Shown: piece by piece, positions 61,370-64,000 of the stretch
Layout of the letters: every line of letters begins with the position of its first letter
How positions within the stretch are numbered: the first letter of the stretch is position 1
NCBI GenBank assembly: GCA_015665455.1
Contig: JADFAD010000006.1
Location: forward strand, 868,001 to 932,000
DNA from: Oceanospirillaceae bacterium
GTDB lineage: Bacteria > Pseudomonadota > Gammaproteobacteria > Pseudomonadales > Litoribrevibacteraceae
DNA: 64,000 bases
Reading direction: 5' to 3'
The notes under the pieces: model-generated
Database searches by the model: none
What the model was told of the DNA's origin: nothing
The model's input: only the letters and a program-made list of their open reading frames with translations
Program-made: the position numbers and the translations under genes

Positions 61370-62224
61370 ATGCATCGAATGTCAGAATCTGCTCGCTATC
61401 ATCATGTTAAACCACTCAATAACTTAGAATTGCTCGATGCAAGGTTTCGCCGTCAAACCTTTGGTAAACACGTGCATGAAGGGTTTTGCATCGGCGTGAT
61501 TGAAGACGGCGCCCAAGCCTTCTATCGCTCAGGTGAGATTCATGTGGCCAGCACCAACAAAATCATTCTCGTCAATGCAGATCAGGTACATACCGGCCAC
61601 TCGGCCACTGATCATGGCTGGTCTTATCGAGCCATCTATCCAACGACACAACACTTCGATTTGATCTGTGAGGAAAACCTAGGCCTGAATGCAGGTATTC
61701 CGTATTTTGATGCGTCCGTTGTTCAAGACCCTCTCATGGCGGGGCAATTAAAATATCTATTCAATCTAATGACCTCCGAAGACAGCTCAACACTGGAGGT
61801 TCAAACCACCTATATAGAGGTCATGAACACACTGATTCAACGCCACAGCCGAAGCGGAGCCAAACCACCAAAAGCAGGCAAAGAACATTGGGCCATCGAA
61901 CTCATCAAAGAATTTCTCACTGCTAACATGGATCAAAACATTCCACTGGAACAATTAAGTGAATTAGTAAACCTAAACCCGCACTACTTAGTTCGAACCT
62001 TTCAAAAAGCCATGGGCATGCCACCCCACGCATATCATGTTCAAGTTCGATTGCAACAAGCCAAAGCCATGTTGTCCCATGGAATGAAAATCCATGACGT
62101 TGCGTTTGATACCGGCTTTACAGATCAAAGCCACCTAACCCGCCACTTTAAGAAAGCCATTGGGGTTACGCCGGGTCTGTTTCAAAGACAGATTTCAAAC
62201 GCAGGCTCGTTAGTGGTCAACTGA
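61370..62224 (+). CDS. AraC-family transcriptional regulator
   Basis: 284 aa. N-terminal cupin-like sensing domain (FGKHVHEGFCIGVIEDGAQAFYRSGE, a typical AraC ligand-binding segment), and a C-terminal double HTH (about 180-275): LEQLSELVNLNPHYLVRTFQKAMGMPPHAYH and IHDVAFDTGFTDQSHLTRHFKKAIGVTPGLF. The ATG at 61379 is an alternative start. Target genes are unknown; it precedes a metal-related group by 73 bases and may control it. Confidence 0.88.
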   Translation: MHRMSESARYHHVKPLNNLELLDARFRRQTFGKHVHEGFCIGVIEDGAQAFYRSGEIHVASTNKIILVNADQVHTGHSATDHGWSYRAIYPTTQHFDLICEENLGLNAGIPYFDASVVQDPLMAGQLKYLFNLMTSEDSSTLEVQTTYIEVMNTLIQRHSRSGAKPPKAGKEHWAIELIKEFLTANMDQNIPLEQLSELVNLNPHYLVRTFQKAMGMPPHAYHVQVRLQQAKAMLSHGMKIHDVAFDTGFTDQSHLTRHFKKAIGVTPGLFQRQISNAGSLVVN

Positions 62225-62297
62225 ATGTTGTCATTCACGTCTTCCCAACGAATAATAAGCAAGGTATGATTTCCGGCGACTTCAGACGTGATGCCTT

Positions 62298-62615
62298 ATG
62301 AAACTTCCCACGACCTTTTTACTCATCATTCAGCTATTGTTCGTTAGTTTAACAACGGGCGCTCATGGCCATGAGTCTGATCATGATAAGCACGACGGCA
62401 TGCACATTCATGTGCACGATGACGCCTTTCTGGATAACAACAATTCAGATCATGAAACCAATCAACACATTCACTTCACCATTGATTTACTGCAACACAA
62501 TGAATTCCGACTGACATTCAATAAAGTCAAACCTTCTTCAGAGTTCAACCCCAGTCATCGCAACCAATATTACCGACCTGCAGTTCCTCCTCCTGACAAC
62601 CTGAACCTCGTTTAA
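62298..62615 (+). CDS. Small His-rich periplasmic protein
   Basis: 105 aa. Signal peptide (hydrophobic 4-20, TTGA), then HGHESDHDKHDGMHIHVHDD, a His/Asp cluster fitting Zn2+, Ni2+ or Co2+ binding. The C-terminal half has FTIDLLQHNEFRLTFNKVKPSSEFN. I do not recognise a family. It is followed by HupE/UreJ and a transmembrane anchor protein, a gene set frequently linked to metal efflux, so a metal-chaperone role is inferred. Confidence 0.62.
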   Translation: MKLPTTFLLIIQLLFVSLTTGAHGHESDHDKHDGMHIHVHDDAFLDNNNSDHETNQHIHFTIDLLQHNEFRLTFNKVKPSSEFNPSHRNQYYRPAVPPPDNLNLV

Positions 62616-62692
62616 CTCAATCACAATGTTTATCTCGCACAATATCAACGCAGGTCAGATGCCTGCGTGTGTGAAAATTCAAGAGGTTATTT

Positions 62693-63403
62693 ATGCAATG
62701 TTATTTACCCTCAAAGCGCCTTAAAAACGTGCTTTTGAGCTTTCTACTGATTCTATTCCCTATGGGGTTAGCGTTTGCCCATGGCGTAACGCAAGGCGAT
62801 CAAGGCTACATCCAAGAAATATCAGGTATGAACATCATTCCTTATATGTACCTTGGTGCAAAACATATGGTAACCGGATACGATCACCTACTCTTCCTAC
62901 TTGGCGTGATTTTCTTCCTCTATCGCCCATCCCATATTGGCATCTACGTCAGTCTCTTTGCACTGGGTCACTCGGCCACGTTACTGCTCGGCGTGTTGTT
63001 CGATATTCCAGCCAATGCCTATCTGATCGACGCCATTATTGGTCTATCAGTGGTCTATAAAGCACTGGATAATATGGGAGCGTATCAACGCTGGTTCGGC
63101 GTACAACCCAATACCAAGTTAGCAACGTTAATTTTTGGTCTTTTCCATGGCTTTGGGTTAGCCACAAAAATCCAAGCGTTTGAAATGTCTGAAGTGGGGC
63201 TTATCCCCAATTTAATCGCATTCAATATCGGCGTGGAAATAGGGCAATTACTCGCCTTGTTCGCCATCCTGATTCTCATCAGTATTTGGCGTAAGCATCC
63301 GCGTTTTTACCAACACGCCTACACCTCAAATACGCTACTTATGTGTGCCGGATTTATGCTCATCGGCTTCCAATTAACGGGCTATGTCATCGGCCAATCG
63401 TAA
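62693..63403 (+). CDS. HupE/UreJ-family membrane protein
   Basis: 236 aa with a signal-like first segment and about six helices. Signatures: HMVTGYDHLLFLLGVIFFL, SLFALGHSATLLLGVL and LFHGFGLATKI, with several His in membrane segments that suit nickel or other metal transport. The family (HupE/UreJ) is known as a secondary nickel permease in hydrogenase and urease clusters, but members beside transmembrane anchor proteins are often found with CzcCBA efflux genes. Confidence 0.9.
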   Translation: MQCYLPSKRLKNVLLSFLLILFPMGLAFAHGVTQGDQGYIQEISGMNIIPYMYLGAKHMVTGYDHLLFLLGVIFFLYRPSHIGIYVSLFALGHSATLLLGVLFDIPANAYLIDAIIGLSVVYKALDNMGAYQRWFGVQPNTKLATLIFGLFHGFGLATKIQAFEMSEVGLIPNLIAFNIGVEIGQLLALFAILILISIWRKHPRFYQHAYTSNTLLMCAGFMLIGFQLTGYVIGQS

Positions 63404-63421
63404 CTGATTTAAGGAATAATT

Positions 63422-64000
63422 ATGTATAACGCAAACAAACCTGCAGACGTGAATCTGCCAAGCACAAAACAACTTCTGATCTCGACCGTCGTCGCTTTAG
63501 TCGCTGCGTTCCTAATTTTAATCATTGCCATTTTACCCGCCGAATATGGCATAGACCCTACGGGGTTAGGTAAAAAGCTGTCGTTAACTCAAATGGGGGA
63601 AATCAAAGCACAGCTTGCAGAAGAAGCACTTCAGGACCAATCTCTTCAGGGCAATTCCAGTCAAGATAAGTCCAATCAAAACAACGCCAGTCAAGACAAA
63701 GCAAACACGGTAACAAAGGCAGAAGAGCAGCCTCTACCCGCAGCACCATTGAATGCCGCTCAAGCGGTTTCAGAATCAGTATCATCAAAGGTTGCTGCCA
63801 ATTCAGAGCAAGTTTCTGTCACCCTGAAACCCGGACAAGCGGCTGAGATCAAGCTGGCAATGAAGTCTGCTGAAACGGTCGAATTCTCATGGTCCGTCAA
63901 CGTCGGTCATGTAAACTTCGACACCCATGCAGACAATAGAAAAGTGAAATACCACAATTACAGCAAAGGCAAAGCAGTGACCCAAGACAAAGGCCAGTTA
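63422..64000 (+). CDS. Transmembrane anchor protein (3' end outside window)
   Basis: At least 193 codons, running off the right edge. An N-terminal MYNANKPADVNLPSTKQLL, one TM helix (about 20-40), LPAEYGIDPTGLGKKLSLTQMGEIK, then a Gln/Ser/Asn-rich linker (SLQGNSSQDKSNQNNASQDK) and a periplasmic domain starting VSVTLKPGQAAEIKLAM...VNFDTHAD. This is the pattern of proteins annotated as transmembrane anchor protein, typically encoded after HupE/UreJ and before RND-type metal efflux genes. A CzcC-like gene is therefore expected just to the right, which is a prediction. Confidence 0.85.
   Translation, partial: MYNANKPADVNLPSTKQLLISTVVALVAAFLILIIAILPAEYGIDPTGLGKKLSLTQMGEIKAQLAEEALQDQSLQGNSSQDKSNQNNASQDKANTVTKAEEQPLPAAPLNAAQAVSESVSSKVAANSEQVSVTLKPGQAAEIKLAMKSAETVEFSWSVNVGHVNFDTHADNRKVKYHNYSKGKAVTQDKGQL

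Overview
The window is a stretch of bacterial chromosome with moderately low GC. It looks like a marine, aerobic gammaproteobacterium of the Oceanospirillales/Alteromonadales/Pseudomonas type. That placement is an inference from Rep, cytochrome c5, divergent ilvA/rpiA, the nudE-yrfG-hslR-hslO-pckA block, a Tsx-type porin and several c-di-GMP proteins. I see no insertion sequence, integrase, prophage or CRISPR array. Gene density is high and operons are tight.

Left part (1-31 kb): the end of comM, a PagL-like lipid A deacylase and rep. These are followed by a minus-strand cassette of a small periplasmic phosphate-binding-like protein, a porin-like barrel and a membrane GGDEF-EAL protein. Then come cytochrome c5, a secreted S15/CocE-type hydrolase, a GNAT enzyme, a 7TMR-DISM diguanylate cyclase, an orphan solute-binding protein, tRNA-Arg(CCG), a DUF1244 protein, ilvA/rpiA and a PHA-synthase-like hydrolase. 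The nudE//yrfG-hslR-hslO-pckA block resembles the E. coli order. A PilZ protein, a secreted alpha/beta hydrolase, allantoinase puuE and the upp-uraA uracil salvage pair follow. The segment ends with a second 7TMR-DISM protein whose GGDEF and EAL domains are degenerate.

Middle (31-38 kb): an unrecognised Rossmann-fold protein with a possible PilZ-like N-terminus, and a very large secreted lipoprotein full of Asp-rich calcium-binding (thrombospondin type 3-like) repeats. Its gene contains a pure seven-copy hexanucleotide repeat.

Right part (37.6-59.3 kb) is a purine-nitrogen island. On the minus strand, xdhA-xdhB-xdhC is followed by alc-uraD-uraH-allA-guaD-puuD. Together with puuE at 25.3 kb these encode guanine -> xanthine -> urate -> 5-hydroxyisourate -> OHCU -> allantoin -> allantoate -> ureidoglycolate -> glyoxylate plus urea. 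Divergently transcribed are a BMP-family nucleoside ABC importer (ATPase, two permeases, binding protein), a Tsx-like nucleoside channel, a RutR-type TetR regulator, an 8-oxoguanine-deaminase-like enzyme and, further on, gpt. Similar imperfect palindromes (type TTGACCA-NN-TGGTCAA) lie before puuE, xdhA and the ABC operon. A -24/-12 (sigma-54) promoter match lies before the ABC operon. An elaborate RNA hairpin, possibly a xanthine/urate riboswitch, lies before the 8-oxoguanine deaminase. Together these suggest one regulon for using purines as a nitrogen source.

Right end (56.6-64 kb): an M48 membrane protease, a periplasmic LigE-type DNA ligase, gpt, an unknown secreted protein, a cytochrome b561/yceI pair and an AraC regulator. 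Last is a His-rich periplasmic protein, HupE/UreJ and a truncated transmembrane anchor protein, a set often found beside metal-efflux genes.
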